Notes: generated from the sequence alone by a model not told the origin. Positions 8,085 through 20,908 are shown, numbered from the stretch's first letter. The stretch is DNA of 64,000 bases from Streptomyces griseorubiginosus (GCF_017614965.1 NZ_WVUG01000002.1:27336-91335); one strand, 5' to 3'. Made by a program: numbers and translations.

Positions 8085-8528
8085 TCACCCGGCCCGCTGG
8101 GTTGTCTCCCCGGCCTGGGCGGGTACCGCGGGCAGGGGGACGGTGCAGGAGGCGCAGCGTCGGGCCTGGGCCGGGACGGGGCTGAGGCACTCGGGGCAGT
8201 CCCGCTTGGGGGCTTGGACGTCGTTGTGGGGAGCGAGGCGTTCGTGCAGCTTGTTGATCGGGAGTACGACGAGGAAGTACAGGGCGCTGGCGAGGAGAAG
8301 GAAGCTGATCGCCGCGTTGATGAAGGCCCCGTAGGGGAACTTGGTGGCGCCCACTGTGAAGGTCTTGCGGGTCATGTCGCCGGTGGCACCGCTGGCCAGC
8401 CCCACGAGCGGGGTCAAAAAGGCGCGGACGAATCCGTTGACGACGGCGGTGAACGCCGCTCCGATGACGATGCCGACCGCCAGGTCGACCACGTTGCCGC
8501 GCAGGATGAAGCTGCGGAAGCCCTTCAC
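8085..8528 (-). CDS. mscL: Large-conductance mechanosensitive channel MscL with C-terminal zinc ribbon
   Basis: Pressure-relief channel. The N-terminus MKGFRSFILRGNVVDLAVG is the conserved gate segment, followed by two membrane helices (about residues 15-45 and 72-95) and KLHERL. The 147-residue protein ends in an extra CPEC...CASC four-cysteine knuckle, likely zinc-binding, which replaces the usual charged C-terminal bundle in some actinobacteria. Monocistronic in this window. Confidence 0.92.
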   Translation of the reverse strand: MKGFRSFILRGNVVDLAVGIVIGAAFTAVVNGFVRAFLTPLVGLASGATGDMTRKTFTVGATKFPYGAFINAAISFLLLASALYFLVVLPINKLHERLAPHNDVQAPKRDCPECLSPVPAQARRCASCTVPLPAVPAQAGETTQRAG

Positions 8529-9241
8529 CTTCTCACTCCTTCAAGGCCCAAGACATAGGCGGGCGGCACTCGGGCCCCTTTCCGCGGATGCCCTGCCACG
8601 TCTCACCCATTCCTGCGGGGCGGCGGCACCAAGGTCAGCCGAAGAGATCACCGTCTTCGCCGGTCCGTCGACGCCCCTGCCAAAGCATCCGGGTCCTCGC
8701 CTTGGACAATGAACAGCTGCGATGCGAACTCGCGCGCGCGGCACCGTCACCGGTGTCCCAGCCGCGCGGGAAGGCTCCTACGAGCGACGAAGCCCTGCAG
8801 TCCTTTGGCTCGTTAAACAAGATCGTCCGGGTTAGGTATGTGTCAACCTGGTATGCGGCGATCAACATGGAGAAGGCTCCAATGCCGACGGCGCCTTCGA
8901 CCCGGGAGCGGAAGTAGACCAGGCTCGCGTCGGCCACGATGATGCACAACTGCTCAAGACGGTCCAGCCACTTCTCAGACCGGCCCCGAGAAACGTTGCT
9001 TGAGCAAAGGTGTTGGCAACACGGGTCGCAGCCCGTTGCTCCATGTTTCACCGCTGACCTCAGGCAAGCCCTGGCAAACGGCTGCCTGCCGGATCGGCGC
9101 CAAGTGCGCGTGGTCTTCCCGATCTCTACGGTGATTCGTGGGTCCTCAGCGGCGCGGGACGAGGCGAGTGGTGTCCGGAATGAATCACCTGTTCGCGATG
9201 TTGACCGCTGAGGCAATCGCCGACGGCAGGGGGATGAGAAG
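8529..9241. other. 713-bp interval without a convincing gene
   Basis: Composition is less GC-biased than the flanks. On the minus strand, about 8990 to 8770, one frame has G/C-rich third positions and reads EKWLDRLEQLCIIVADASLV with a hydrophobic continuation. It has no clear start or ribosome site and its flanks in the same frame look non-coding. It is probably a remnant of an unidentified gene. Confidence 0.4.
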
Positions 9242-9880
9242 GTGACGCAGGTCAGAGAGCTCTACCTGAGCGTGGCGGAATCCGTGGGGAGGCTGCTGGC
9301 AGAGCCGGCTGTCGCAGGCGGCTGGCACCAGCCCTCCGCGTTGGCGAAGCTCAGCGTCCGTGGGCTTGCGGGCCACCTGGCCGGGCAGGTCTTCTTCATT
9401 CCCGCAGTGCTGGCCGAGCCAGAACCTTCCGAGCCCGCCATCTCGATCCACGAGTACTACCGGCGCGTGAGTTGGATCGGCTCCGACATCGACACGCCGT
9501 TCAATCAGAGCATCCGATCCGGCGGAGAGAACGAGGCGGCCGATGGTCCCGCCGCACTGGCCGCGCGGGTCGCCACATCCGTCGACGACCTGCGCGGCAC
9601 CTTGCCGGCCGCGCGGGATCGACTCGTCCGCCGCCCGACCTGGGGGCCGTGGTCGATCAGTCTCGACGACTTCATCACCAGCCGGACCCTCGAGCTGATC
9701 GTCCACTCCGACGACCTTGCGTACAGCGTCGGGCTGCCCACACCCGAGTTCCCGGCCCTGGCCGTTGAGACAGTCGTGGACCTGCTGTCGCGGATCGCAC
9801 TGCGACGCCATGGGGCGAATGATGTGCTGCGCGCACTGAGCCGCGCCGAACGCGCACCGGCTTCCATCTCGGCTCTCTAA
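9242..9880 (+). CDS. DinB-fold protein, mycothiol-dependent maleylpyruvate isomerase-like
   Basis: 212-residue four-helix protein of the MDMPI_N/DinB superfamily, which in actinobacteria includes mycothiol-dependent isomerases and transferases. Motifs seen are the LAGHLAGQVFF helix, whose His is probably one metal ligand, and ELIVHSDDLAYSVG, with the second His. The GTG start follows a purine-rich GGGGGATGAGAAG. The TAA stop is formed exactly at the junction with the IS element that follows, so the native C-terminus may have been trimmed slightly, though RAERAPASISAL looks like a natural ending. Confidence 0.72.
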   Translation: MTQVRELYLSVAESVGRLLAEPAVAGGWHQPSALAKLSVRGLAGHLAGQVFFIPAVLAEPEPSEPAISIHEYYRRVSWIGSDIDTPFNQSIRSGGENEAADGPAALAARVATSVDDLRGTLPAARDRLVRRPTWGPWSISLDDFITSRTLELIVHSDDLAYSVGLPTPEFPALAVETVVDLLSRIALRRHGANDVLRALSRAERAPASISAL

Positions 9881-10089
9881 GGGCTGTCCCGTAAGCCGTG
9901 CATCGGCTGACGGTGACAGGGTGCAGGTGGAAAAGTCGGTGGCAGGCTGACCGTCGGTAAGAGACGATCACGAAGTGCACGGCCCTGCTCTTGCCGGACG
10001 CGCCTGGACGCGTTGAGCGGTGTGGTGCCGTGCAGACGTCGGATCGATGCTCGGCCGGGCCTTTCCACGCCGGGCCGGAGAGGACGCGT

Positions 10090-10506
10090 GTGTCGCTCGC
10101 TCTTGAAGATCGCTTGGCCATCACCGAACTGGTCTCGTTGCACGGTCACCTCGTTGACGACGGAAGCCTTGGCCGGTTGGAGGAGTTGTTCACCGCCGAT
10201 GTGGTCTACGACCTCACCGACTTCGGCCAGGAGCCGCTGTCCGGGGTAGCAGCCATCCGAGAAGCGGCATGGGCGCTGGGAGCGGACAACCCTGTCGCAC
10301 ATCACGTCACCAACGTCGTCGTCACGGCGTCGGCGGACGGCCGGGTGCAGGTCCGTTCGAAGGGTCTGGGAATCAAGGCGGACGGCTCATGCGGTTCCGT
10401 CTCATACGACAACACCGTCGTGCGCACCCCTGACGGCTGGCGGATCAGCCATCGCAGGGTGTCGCCACGCCGAACTCCCTTGGGCGGGCTGACAAAGCCC
10501 AGCTGA
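10090..10506 (+). CDS. SnoaL-like (NTF2-fold) protein inside the IS
   Basis: 138-residue protein of the NTF2-like superfamily: SLALEDRLAITELVSLHGH, ELFTADVVYDLTDFG, HHVTNVVVT and the closing strand GWRISHRRVSPR are the usual landmarks of SnoaL_4 proteins. The GTG start at 10090 is supported by GGAGAGG about 8 bases upstream; a longer frame from 9991 lacks such support. Family members include cyclases, dehydratases and isomerases as well as non-enzymes, so the substrate is unknown. It lies between the terminal repeats of the IS and converges with the transposase gene. Confidence 0.72.
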   Translation: MSLALEDRLAITELVSLHGHLVDDGSLGRLEELFTADVVYDLTDFGQEPLSGVAAIREAAWALGADNPVAHHVTNVVVTASADGRVQVRSKGLGIKADGSCGSVSYDNTVVRTPDGWRISHRRVSPRRTPLGGLTKPS

Positions 10507-10527
10507 CCAGGCACTTCCCGCCTGGTC

Positions 10528-11298
10528 CTAACCGGTGAGGACGACATTGTGCAGGCGGGCGATGCCGAGCATGGCGTGGTGGACACCGTCGCCCTTCAGG
10601 CGGCAGTCGCGAAGGATCTTCCAGGTCTTCATGCGGGCGAAGACGTGCTCGACACGGGCGCGGACTTTGCGGTGGGAGGCGTTGTAATCTTCCTTCCATG
10701 CGGGAAGTTCGTCCTGGCCGCGCTCGCGGCGGTGCGGGATGACCAGGCCCGTGCCCCGGTATCCACCGTCGGCGATGACAACGGCCTTCCCGACAGCGGC
10801 CTTGGCTCCGGACAGTTCCCATGCCTTGCAGTCGTTCCGGTTGCCGGGCAGGGGCCGGCCGACGGCGACGACGAGCCAGGTATCGGCGTCAATGACGACC
10901 TGGTGGTTGGTGGAGTACCGATAGTTCTTCGACTGCTCGGCGACCGTGTGGTCTCGGGTGGGGACCAGGGTGCCGTCGACGATCAGCACGGTCTCCTTGC
11001 GGAACCGCTTGCGCTGCCGCAGAGCGAGTAACGGCCCGAGATGACCGATGATCCGGGAGGCAGCCGACTTGGACACACCGAACAGCGGGCCGAGCTGCCG
11101 CAGCGTCAGGTTCGTCCGCCAGTACGCGGTGACCAGCAAGACCCGGTCGTGCAGCGGCAGGCTCCACGGCCGGCCCTTGCAGGCCGAGTCCGCGCCTTCG
11201 CGCCGCAGGGCGGTGACCAGCTTGCCGAACTGCCGCGGGCTCAGCCCAGTGAACGGGGCTATCCAGGACGGCTCCGACGCCGTGATCAGACCAGGCAC
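10528..11298 (-). CDS. IS5-family DDE transposase
   Basis: 256 residues with an N-terminal helix-turn-helix (LTLRQLGPLFGVSKSAASRI) and a DDE nuclease domain: the first Asp is in VLIVDGTLVP, the second in VIADGGYRG, and the Glu in RARVEHVFARMK. The length is complete for a single-frame IS5-group transposase and no stop interrupts it, so it may be active. It starts 43 bp inside the right inverted repeat. Confidence 0.88.
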   Translation of the reverse strand: MPGLITASEPSWIAPFTGLSPRQFGKLVTALRREGADSACKGRPWSLPLHDRVLLVTAYWRTNLTLRQLGPLFGVSKSAASRIIGHLGPLLALRQRKRFRKETVLIVDGTLVPTRDHTVAEQSKNYRYSTNHQVVIDADTWLVVAVGRPLPGNRNDCKAWELSGAKAAVGKAVVIADGGYRGTGLVIPHRRERGQDELPAWKEDYNASHRKVRARVEHVFARMKTWKILRDCRLKGDGVHHAMLGIARLHNVVLTG

Positions 11299-11343
11299 GA
11301 CAAGATCATGTCGCCAAGATCAGCCGTTACGGGACAGCCCTTA

Positions 11344-11450
11344 GGCATGTATCGGTCAGCACCTGCCCGCTCGTCGATCTTGGGGTCGGCCAGGGGCCAG
11401 GTGACCGGCAGCCCGGCTGGAGTGCACACCAGGTGCAGCTTCAGACCCCA
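11344..11450 (-). pseudogene. Fragment of an IS982-type transposase
   Basis: The minus strand reads GLKLHLVCTPAGLPVTWPLA then DPKIDERAG, a well-known internal block of IS982-family transposases. Only about 35 codons remain, cut on one side at the IS5-like element. Confidence 0.6.
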
Positions 11451-11636
11451 TCAACTCCGCCGGGCCGTGGGGTTGTTCGTCTACGCGATCATCGCCGGAT
11501 CCCAGCGACGCATGCGGCGCCGGCTGGAGCATGAGGCCCCCCGAGCGGTTCAAGCTCCGCATGTGGGGTTATCCGCACCTGAGATGGATCACCTGGCAGG
11601 CATCCTGTTCGTGGTCGGCTCCATGTTGCTGGTCCC

Positions 11637-11762
11637 ACCAACGCCGTGCCGCCCCTGCCCGGGCCGTACACATAGGCGGCGACCACCGCGCCCGCCCCGA
11701 AGTACGCGCCCTGCACGCATCCGGTGAGGAAGCGGCAGACGATGAGCAGCGCGATGTTCGCC
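11637..11762 (-). pseudogene. Fragment of an MFS transporter
   Basis: The minus strand reads NIALLIVCRFLTGCVQGAYF followed by GAGAVVAAYVYGPGRGG, matching the helix 4-5 region of AraJ-like major facilitator proteins. Flanking sequence to about 11950 is frameshifted and may hold more of the same gene. The rest of 11450-12177 shows no supported gene. Confidence 0.5.
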
Positions 11763-12177
11763 GCCGGGGGAGAGCAGGTTGTCCGTCAGGAGCAGCCCCC
11801 GTCAGGCCGCGCAGGAGCGTACGCCGGTTGACCGGCGCGGGCAGGAGGGTGATCGCGGGTGAGCCGATCACGACGAGAACGGCAGGATGATGCCGTTGTT
11901 GCCGAACTCACCCGCGCCGATGCAAACGGGCCCAGGGCCAGCGCGAAAACGACGCGTCCTCTTTGCCGGACCGGTGTGGTGGCAGCGGTGTGGCGGCCTT
12001 CCTCGGTCCTGCATTGTTGTTCCTAGGCCTTTTCATGCATAAACGGAATCGTCGCCACCGAGAGTGGACAGACAATCGACGAAGAATGCGGCTTCTGCTT
12101 GCACCGGCCCCGGGTGAACGAATCCCCGGAATGGATCGCCGCGTGTAAACTCTTGGCTGCGCATGCCGTGAGCAGAT

Positions 12178-15450
<3,273 letters not shown>

Positions 15451-15655
15451 CGGCACCCGCCTCCGCTGTGCTCAGGCGGTCTGTGGCGCGTCAGTGAGTG
15501 TCCACTCGTCGTCAACAGGACCCGTCTACGGTCAACGGAACGTCTGCGGGTGCGGGCGGCCGTGGACCATGGCCGCCGGGCGCTGCCGTACCGGCACGGC
15601 TCAGGCCGCGGCGATGCGCGGATCATGCGTCAATCTCTGAAGGCGAGGTCGCTCG

Positions 15656-16447
15656 ATGAACACTCCGGTGGTCTTCATTCACGGACTTTGGATCCATGCG
15701 CTTTCCTGGCACCCCTGGCAGGACCTGTTCGGCGAGCGAGGCCATGAGACCCTTGCACCCGGCTGGCCCGGTGAGGCCGATTCCGTCGAGGCCAGCCGGG
15801 CCGATCCCGGCCCCACAGCCCGGCTCGGCGTCGACGAGATCACCGACGCCTACGCGAAGACCCTGGCGACTCTGGGGGCGCCGCCCATCGTGGTCGGTCA
15901 TTCCTTCGGTGGGCTGATCGCGCAGAAGTTGCTCAGCCGCGGCCAGGCCGCCGCGGCGGTGGCGATCTCACCTGCGCCGATCAAAGGGATCCGGGTCCTG
16001 CCGCTGAGCCTGCTGCGCTCCAGCCTGCCCGTCCTGTCCCGGCCGGGCAACAAACGCAAAGCCGTCGCCCTGACCGAGAAACAGTTCGCCTACGCGTTCG
16101 GCAACGCGCTGCCGCGGTCGGAGTCCGACGAACTGTATCGCCGCTGGGCCATCCCGAGTCCGGGCCGTCCGCTCTTCGAGGCATCGTCGGCCAACTTCAC
16201 CAGGAACGCGCCCACCGCCATCGACACGGGCCGGGGTGACCGCGGTCCGCTGCTGCTTGTTGCGGCAGGCAAGGACCACACCGTGCCCGCCGTCGTCGTC
16301 CGGGCGGCCCACCGGCTCTACGCCGGCTCCGGCTCCGTCACCGAGATCGTCACCTACGCCGATCGCGGGCACAGCGCGCCGTTCGACCACGGCTGGCGCG
16401 AACTCGCCGACGACACCCTCGCCTGGCTTGCCCGCCAAGCCCTGTAG
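15656..16447 (+). CDS. Alpha/beta hydrolase, paralogue of the one at 30697-31494
   Basis: 263-residue cytosolic hydrolase. The N-terminal strand VVFIHGLW carries the oxyanion loop, the nucleophile elbow is GHSFGG near residue 83, the acid is probably Asp in AAGKDHTVPA near 208, and the base is His in DRGHSAPF near 243. It closely resembles the minus-strand hydrolase at 30697-31494 through almost its entire length, including APGWPG and SESDELYRRW. No operator of the 31-54 kb type is seen upstream. Substrate unknown. Confidence 0.82.
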   Translation: MNTPVVFIHGLWIHALSWHPWQDLFGERGHETLAPGWPGEADSVEASRADPGPTARLGVDEITDAYAKTLATLGAPPIVVGHSFGGLIAQKLLSRGQAAAAVAISPAPIKGIRVLPLSLLRSSLPVLSRPGNKRKAVALTEKQFAYAFGNALPRSESDELYRRWAIPSPGRPLFEASSANFTRNAPTAIDTGRGDRGPLLLVAAGKDHTVPAVVVRAAHRLYAGSGSVTEIVTYADRGHSAPFDHGWRELADDTLAWLARQAL

Positions 16448-16676
16448 CCAGCCGGAGGTGGAGGTGCCGTCGGTTGCGAGCGCCGGGCGAAGCCGTTGAG
16501 GCGCCGGACTTGCGCCCTCGTACTCGGCCTGATCCGGAATCCACAACGTGTCCACTTTTCATCCATCGGTGCTCCGTAGCTTCGGTCGGGACAGGGAGGA
16601 CAGGGACACCACAGATCGCAAGCACTGCGGTTCATTCCGCGCCCGGGAAGTCAAGGACGCACGGAAGGAGTCGGCC

Positions 16677-17147
16677 ATGGCAACGATGAAGGCGGCAGTG
16701 GTCCCTGAGGCCAACGCGCCCTGGGTGCTGCAGGACGTTGCGATGCCGACGGCGGGGCCGCACCAGGTCCTCGTCAGGATCCATGCCTGCGGGGTGTGCT
16801 ACACCGACGCACTGCTGGCGCAAGGGGTGCTCACTCTCCGCCCGTTCCCCATGGTGCTCGGGCACGAAGGCGTCGGTGAAGTGGTCGCCGTCGGCTCCGG
16901 TGTGACGTCACGTCAGGTGGGCGACCGGGTCGGGCTTCCCATCATGCAAAAGCCCTGCGGAAGGTGCGCGTTCTGCAAGGAACGGCACGCGGACAGCTTC
17001 GTGACGGCCAACAACTGTGTCGCACCTGTCCTGACGAGAGTCAACGTCGACGGCGGCCATGCCGAATACATCGCCGCCGACGAGCAGGGCACGGTCCTCC
17101 TGACCGACGCACTGTCCTACGAGTTCCGAGCTGTCGTGAAGTACTGA
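16677..17147 (+). pseudogene. Truncated zinc-dependent alcohol dehydrogenase
   Basis: ATG 16677 follows AAGGAG six bases upstream. The 156 residues cover only the GroES-like catalytic half: GVCYTDALLAQG with the catalytic-zinc Cys, GHEGVGEVV, and the structural-zinc region CGRCAFCKE, where the fourth Cys is displaced (ERHADSFVTANNC). The Rossmann NAD(P)-binding half, about 190 residues, is absent and the frame stops at 17147 after unrelated residues (YEFRAVVKY). Family length is about 340, so this is a 3'-deleted gene. Confidence 0.8.
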
Positions 17148-17218
17148 GCTGCCGTGCGAGGCAGCGACCCCAATCATCCCAAGGCCGTCCAAAGGGGCGT
17201 CCGCGAGGGAGGTACACC

Positions 17219-18043
17219 ATGAACACGATCACAGTCACAGACGGTACAGAGATCTTCTTCAAGGACTGGGGCTCCGGCCAGCCGATCGTCTTCAGCCACG
17301 GCTGGCCGCTGTCGGCCGACGACTGGGACAACCAGATGCTGTTCTTCCTGCACCACGGTTATCGCGTCATCGCCCACGACCGGCGCGGACACGGCAGGTC
17401 CACGCAGGTCGGCAGCGGTCACGACATGGACCACTACGCCGACGATCTGGCCGCGCTGACCGAGCACCTGGACCTGCGGGACGCCATCCATGTCGGCCAT
17501 TCCGCCGGCGGCGGCGAGGTGACGCGCTACGTCGGCCGCCACGGCGAGGGCCGGGTGGCGAAGGTGGTGCTGATCAGCTCGGTGACACCGTCTCAGTTCC
17601 TGTCGGACGCCAACCCCGACGGTCTGCCACAGGAGGCCTTCGACGGTCTGCAGGCCGGCATCGCAGCCAACCGCTCCGAGTTCTACCGGAACGTCGCCTC
17701 CGGCCCGTTCTACGGCTTCAACCGGCCAGGCGTCGAACCGTCCGAGGCGGTCATCCAGAACTGGTGGCGCCAGGGCATGATGGGTGCCGCGAACGCCCAG
17801 TACGACAACGTCTTCGCTTTCGCGCAGGAGGACTACACCGAGGACCTCAAGAAGATCAGCGTGCCGGTCCTGGTGATGCACGGCGACGACGACCAGATCG
17901 TTCCCTACGCCGCCACGGCGCCCCGGGCAGTCGAACTGCTGAAGAACGGAACACTCAAGACGTACGCCGGCTTCCCGCACGGTATGCCGACCACGCAGGC
18001 CGACACGATCAACGCCGACCTGCTGGAGTTCATCCGGTCCTGA
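17219..18043 (+). CDS. Alpha/beta hydrolase of the cofactor-free chloroperoxidase type
   Basis: 274-residue protein with all landmarks of non-haem chloroperoxidase-like esterases: FSHGWPLSADDW, HDRRGHGRS, nucleophile elbow GHSAGG near residue 97, acid Asp in HGDDDQIVP near 225 and base His in FPHGM near 255. These enzymes are perhydrolases/esterases. The start has GGGAGG eight bases upstream. The gene follows the truncated dehydrogenase by 71 bp on the same strand. Confidence 0.88.
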   Translation: MNTITVTDGTEIFFKDWGSGQPIVFSHGWPLSADDWDNQMLFFLHHGYRVIAHDRRGHGRSTQVGSGHDMDHYADDLAALTEHLDLRDAIHVGHSAGGGEVTRYVGRHGEGRVAKVVLISSVTPSQFLSDANPDGLPQEAFDGLQAGIAANRSEFYRNVASGPFYGFNRPGVEPSEAVIQNWWRQGMMGAANAQYDNVFAFAQEDYTEDLKKISVPVLVMHGDDDQIVPYAATAPRAVELLKNGTLKTYAGFPHGMPTTQADTINADLLEFIRS

Positions 18044-18099
18044 CCGCCGTGGGCGTCCCCCGGGACACGACCCAGGAGACAGGAGAGGGCACATAAAGG

Positions 18100-18420
18100 T
18101 CCCGCAACGAGCCACAGTTCCAGACCGACCAGACCCGCCGGTTCGAGGCCGACGCCCGGGCCCAGGTCCAACCGGACACCACCGTGCGGCTGGACTCGGT
18201 GTCCGTCGACGACTTCGACGCGGTGTTCTACCCGGGCGGGCACGGGCCGCTGTGGGACCTCACCGAGAACCCGACGTCGATCGCGCTGATCGAAAGGGCC
18301 GTCGGGTCGGGCACCCCACTGGCGCTGGTGTGCCACGGCCCCGGTGCGATGCGGCACTGCCGGACCCCGGACGGCACGCCGCCCTTGGTGGCAGGCCGCA
18401 GGGTCACCGGCTTCACCTAC
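18100..18420 (+). pseudogene. Fragment of a DJ-1/PfpI-family protein
   Basis: In-frame similarity begins abruptly at SRNEPQFQTDQTRRFEADA and includes FYPGGHGPLWDL and the nucleophile elbow LVCHGPGA of class I amidotransferase-like DJ-1 proteins. Both ends are missing: there is no start codon at the beginning of similarity, and the frame passes at VTGFT into IS-derived sequence. Function lost. Confidence 0.65.
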
Positions 18421-18429
18421 AGCACCCAC

Positions 18430-18935
18430 ATTCGCCGAACCTGTGGCCGCGTCGATGAAGGCGTAACTGATCCTCGACGGCACGCTTCTGCCCATCGACC
18501 GGATCGCCGCCGACCGGCCCTTCTGCTCGGACAAACACAAAAGGCACGGGATGAACGTGCAGCTAACGCCGACCCGAAGGGCCCTTTGCTGTGGGCCTCA
18601 CCGGCCCTGCCCGGAGCCGTCCACGACGTCCAGGCGGCACGTGAGCACGGCATCATCGATGCTCTCGCCAGGGCGGGCATCAAGTGCTGGGCCGACAAGG
18701 GCCACCAGGGTGCCGGCGGCACGGTCCGCACTCCTTGCCGCGGCCGTAGGAACAGCTTCTCCGCAGGCCACCAGGAGGTCAACCGATCTCGTGCGAAGAT
18801 CCGGGCACTCGTCGAGCAGGCCGTCGCCACTCTCAAGTCCTGGCGGCTCCTCTGCCGGGAGCAGCCCACCATGAGGATCAGGTCTCGTAGCAGGTCTGAT
18901 CGATCTCGTGGCAAGATCACGGGATGCTACGACTA
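18430..18935 (+). pseudogene. Decayed IS5-family transposase
   Basis: Blocks in different frames read LILDGTLLPIDRIAADRP, HKRHGMNVQ, LLWASPALPGAVHDV, HGIIDALARAGIKCWADKG and KIRALVEQAVATLKSW, all typical of actinobacterial IS5 transposases. A TAA just before the first block (18464) and at least one frameshift near 18560 break it. It abuts the DJ-1 fragment, which it may have truncated. Confidence 0.7.
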
Positions 18936-19334
18936 ACCGACTTCATCATTGATTGCCCGGACACGATGAAGCTGGCAGCCTTCTACTCCGAGGTGGTGGG
19001 GCTTCCGGTAAAGGAGGGCAGCAACGAGCACTGGGCCGGTATCCGGCTCGGCGAGGTCGAACTGGCCTTCATCGAGGTGAAGGACTACCGCGCCCCGCAG
19101 TGGCCCGACAGCGAGCACCCCAAGCAGTTCCACCTCGACTTCGAAGTCGACGACATGGAGGCCGAACAGCGCCGCGTCCTGGACCTCGGCGCGACGCTCC
19201 AACGGGACTGCATCGACCCCGACGGCTACGGCTTCCGCGTCTACACAGACCCCGTCGGCCACCCCTTCTGCCTCTGCCGGAACAAGGGTGTCACCTGGAC
19301 CGCTCAGGGGCCTGTCTGGCCCGAGCCCGCCTAG
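18924..19334 (+). CDS. VOC-family glyoxalase/dioxygenase-like protein
   Basis: 136-residue vicinal-oxygen-chelate protein. Two beta-alpha-beta-beta-beta modules are visible: LTDFIIDCPDTMKLAAFYSEV with LGEVELAFIEV, then KQFHLDFEVDDMEA with GFRVYTDPVGHPFCLC. The His in FHLDFEV is a probable metal ligand. Substrate cannot be assigned. The ATG lies within the last bases of the upstream IS remnant and the ribosome site is weak. Confidence 0.75.
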   Translation: MLRLTDFIIDCPDTMKLAAFYSEVVGLPVKEGSNEHWAGIRLGEVELAFIEVKDYRAPQWPDSEHPKQFHLDFEVDDMEAEQRRVLDLGATLQRDCIDPDGYGFRVYTDPVGHPFCLCRNKGVTWTAQGPVWPEPA

Positions 19335-19439
19335 GACTGTCCGCTAACGTCGGCCTGCAGGCATCCGGGATTCACACAGGCGCGAACGAGTGTTGAGAGA
19401 CTCCAGCAACGGGATCTTGCGGAACGTTGGGGCCAGCAT

Positions 19440-19660
19440 AGCGAGTGAGATCCCTGCCGGGGCCACTCACGTGGAGAAGTGGCAGCTGGACCTGGGCATG
19501 ATCGACGAAGCCCGCACCTGTGGCGTCGACGTCGCCCTGGTCGTCCCCGAGCCGGATACAACGACCCACTCCTTCCCCCTGGGCCTGGAGGAACGCAAAC
19601 GCGCCTACGCAGTCGGCATCTCCTCCCGGCTCAGTGCTCACCCCGAACAGGCGCAGCCGG
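19440..19660 (+). pseudogene. Fragment of an IS701-family transposase
   Basis: WQLDLGMIDEARTCGVDVAL followed by FPLGLEERKRAYAVGISSRL matches the core of IS701 transposases, whose full length is about 400 residues. Only about 60 codons remain; the flanks are unrelated. Confidence 0.55.
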
Positions 19661-19666
19661 TTCTGG

Positions 19667-20908
19667 TCAGGCGCGGACAGCCAGTAGGCCCCCGTTCTGG
19701 AGGCCGAAGTACAGGACGCCGTCGGCCACCGCCGGGGTGGAGAAGATGGGGCTGCCGGTCTGCGCCGTCCACTGTTCGTCGCCCGAGAGCGCGTCCAGCG
19801 CCCAGATGCGGCCGTCGTTGGTTCCGATGTACAACGTGCCGTTGGCCACCAGCGGAGCCCATCGCACCCAGACCCCCACCCTGCGTCTCCACCGGCTCTC
19901 GCCGGAGGCCGCGTCGACCGCCCACAGATACCCGTCGGTGGTGCCGAAGTAGACGATGCCGTCGGCCACGGCCGGGGTGGACTTCACCCATCGGCCGGCC
20001 GGGAGCTTCCACCGGACCTGACCTGTCGCCGCGTCCACTGCCCACAGGTGCCGGTCGGCGCTGCCGACGTAGAGGGTTGCTTCGGCCGCCACCGGCGAGG
20101 ACCACAGCCCGCTCAGTGTCTTCAACCGCCACCGTACCTGGCCGGAAACGGTGTCCAGCGCCCACAGAAAGCCGTCGTTGCTGCCGACGTACACCGAGTT
20201 CCCCACCATGGCCGGCGAGGAGCGCACGCCTTTGCCGACGCCGACCTGCCACCGGCCCTGGCCGGTAGCGGCGTCGACCGCCCGGAAGTAACCGTCGTTG
20301 CTGCCGAAGAGGACCATGCCGTCTGCCACCACTGGTGTGGACCGCACCAGGCCGGCCGTTGGGAACCTCCACCGCTCCTGACCCGAGGCGGCGTCCACCG
20401 CCCACAGGTTCTTGTCCCAACTGCCGATGTACACCGTGCCGTTGACGACGGCTGGGGAGGCCGCCACCACGCCGCCGGTCCTGCAGCGCCAGCGTTCCTT
20501 GCCGGACACGGCGTCGACGGCCCACAGCAGGTGGTTCCAGGTGCCGACGTAGACAGTGCCGTCGACCACGACTGGTGATGATTCCTTCACGGCTCCGCCG
20601 GTATCCAGCTGCCAGCGCAAGGCGCCGCGTCGCTGCCCTTCTTCCCGCCCCTTGCGGTCACCGTCGGTGGCTCGGGCGGGACCCAGGACGTACGGTTTAA
20701 CGGAAACCGGCAGGTAGGCGAAGTAGCCGATGACCTCGATCGCGTTGAACAGCCCCAGCGGCACGACGACCAGCACCCACCACGGGGTCAACTGACCCAT
20801 GACGACTGCTATCAGTGCAGCGATACAGCCCAGTCCTGAGCAACTGGCCACAAAAAGCTCGACAGTTCCCTTGGCGCGAAGGCCTCGAAGCAGCATGACC
20901 GACAACAT
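19667..20908 (-). CDS. Membrane-anchored eight-bladed PQQ-type beta-propeller protein
   Basis: 413 residues. Two hydrophobic segments (about 17-40 and 43-66) anchor the N-terminus. From about residue 95 there are eight repeats of roughly 40 residues, each with a GTVYVGS-like strand, a LWAVDA strand and SG-x-x-RW, the form of quinoprotein-like propellers. Known PQQ ligands of dehydrogenases are not evident, so a binding or scaffold role is as likely as an enzyme. The repeats are also visible in DNA as about 120-bp units. A second such protein, with different repeats and no membrane anchor, is at 25988-27082. Confidence 0.8.
   Translation of the reverse strand: MLSVMLLRGLRAKGTVELFVASCSGLGCIAALIAVVMGQLTPWWVLVVVPLGLFNAIEVIGYFAYLPVSVKPYVLGPARATDGDRKGREEGQRRGALRWQLDTGGAVKESSPVVVDGTVYVGTWNHLLWAVDAVSGKERWRCRTGGVVAASPAVVNGTVYIGSWDKNLWAVDAASGQERWRFPTAGLVRSTPVVADGMVLFGSNDGYFRAVDAATGQGRWQVGVGKGVRSSPAMVGNSVYVGSNDGFLWALDTVSGQVRWRLKTLSGLWSSPVAAEATLYVGSADRHLWAVDAATGQVRWKLPAGRWVKSTPAVADGIVYFGTTDGYLWAVDAASGESRWRRRVGVWVRWAPLVANGTLYIGTNDGRIWALDALSGDEQWTAQTGSPIFSTPAVADGVLYFGLQNGGLLAVRA

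Larger units (their letters stand above)
9880..11341. mobile_element. IS5-like element bounded by 15-bp inverted repeats, with a cargo gene
   Basis: AGGGCTGTCCCGTAA at 9880-9894 and its exact complement at 11327-11341 face each other, each flanked outside by TA (9878-9879 and 11342-11343), a possible 2-bp target duplication. Between them are an NTF2-like gene on the plus strand and a DDE transposase on the minus strand. No other copy of the repeat is found next to the transposase stop, so the 1.46-kb unit appears to be the element. Recombination between two copies of one IS is the alternative. Confidence 0.6.

Noticed and set aside
16580..16599. CTTCGGTCG half-site before the truncated alcohol dehydrogenase
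   Set aside because: Resembles one arm of the regulon palindrome but the other arm is absent.
19667..20630. Regular about 120-bp periodicity suspected to be a DNA repeat or CRISPR-like array
   Set aside because: It is the coding of beta-propeller blades; units are diverged and in frame, with no spacers.
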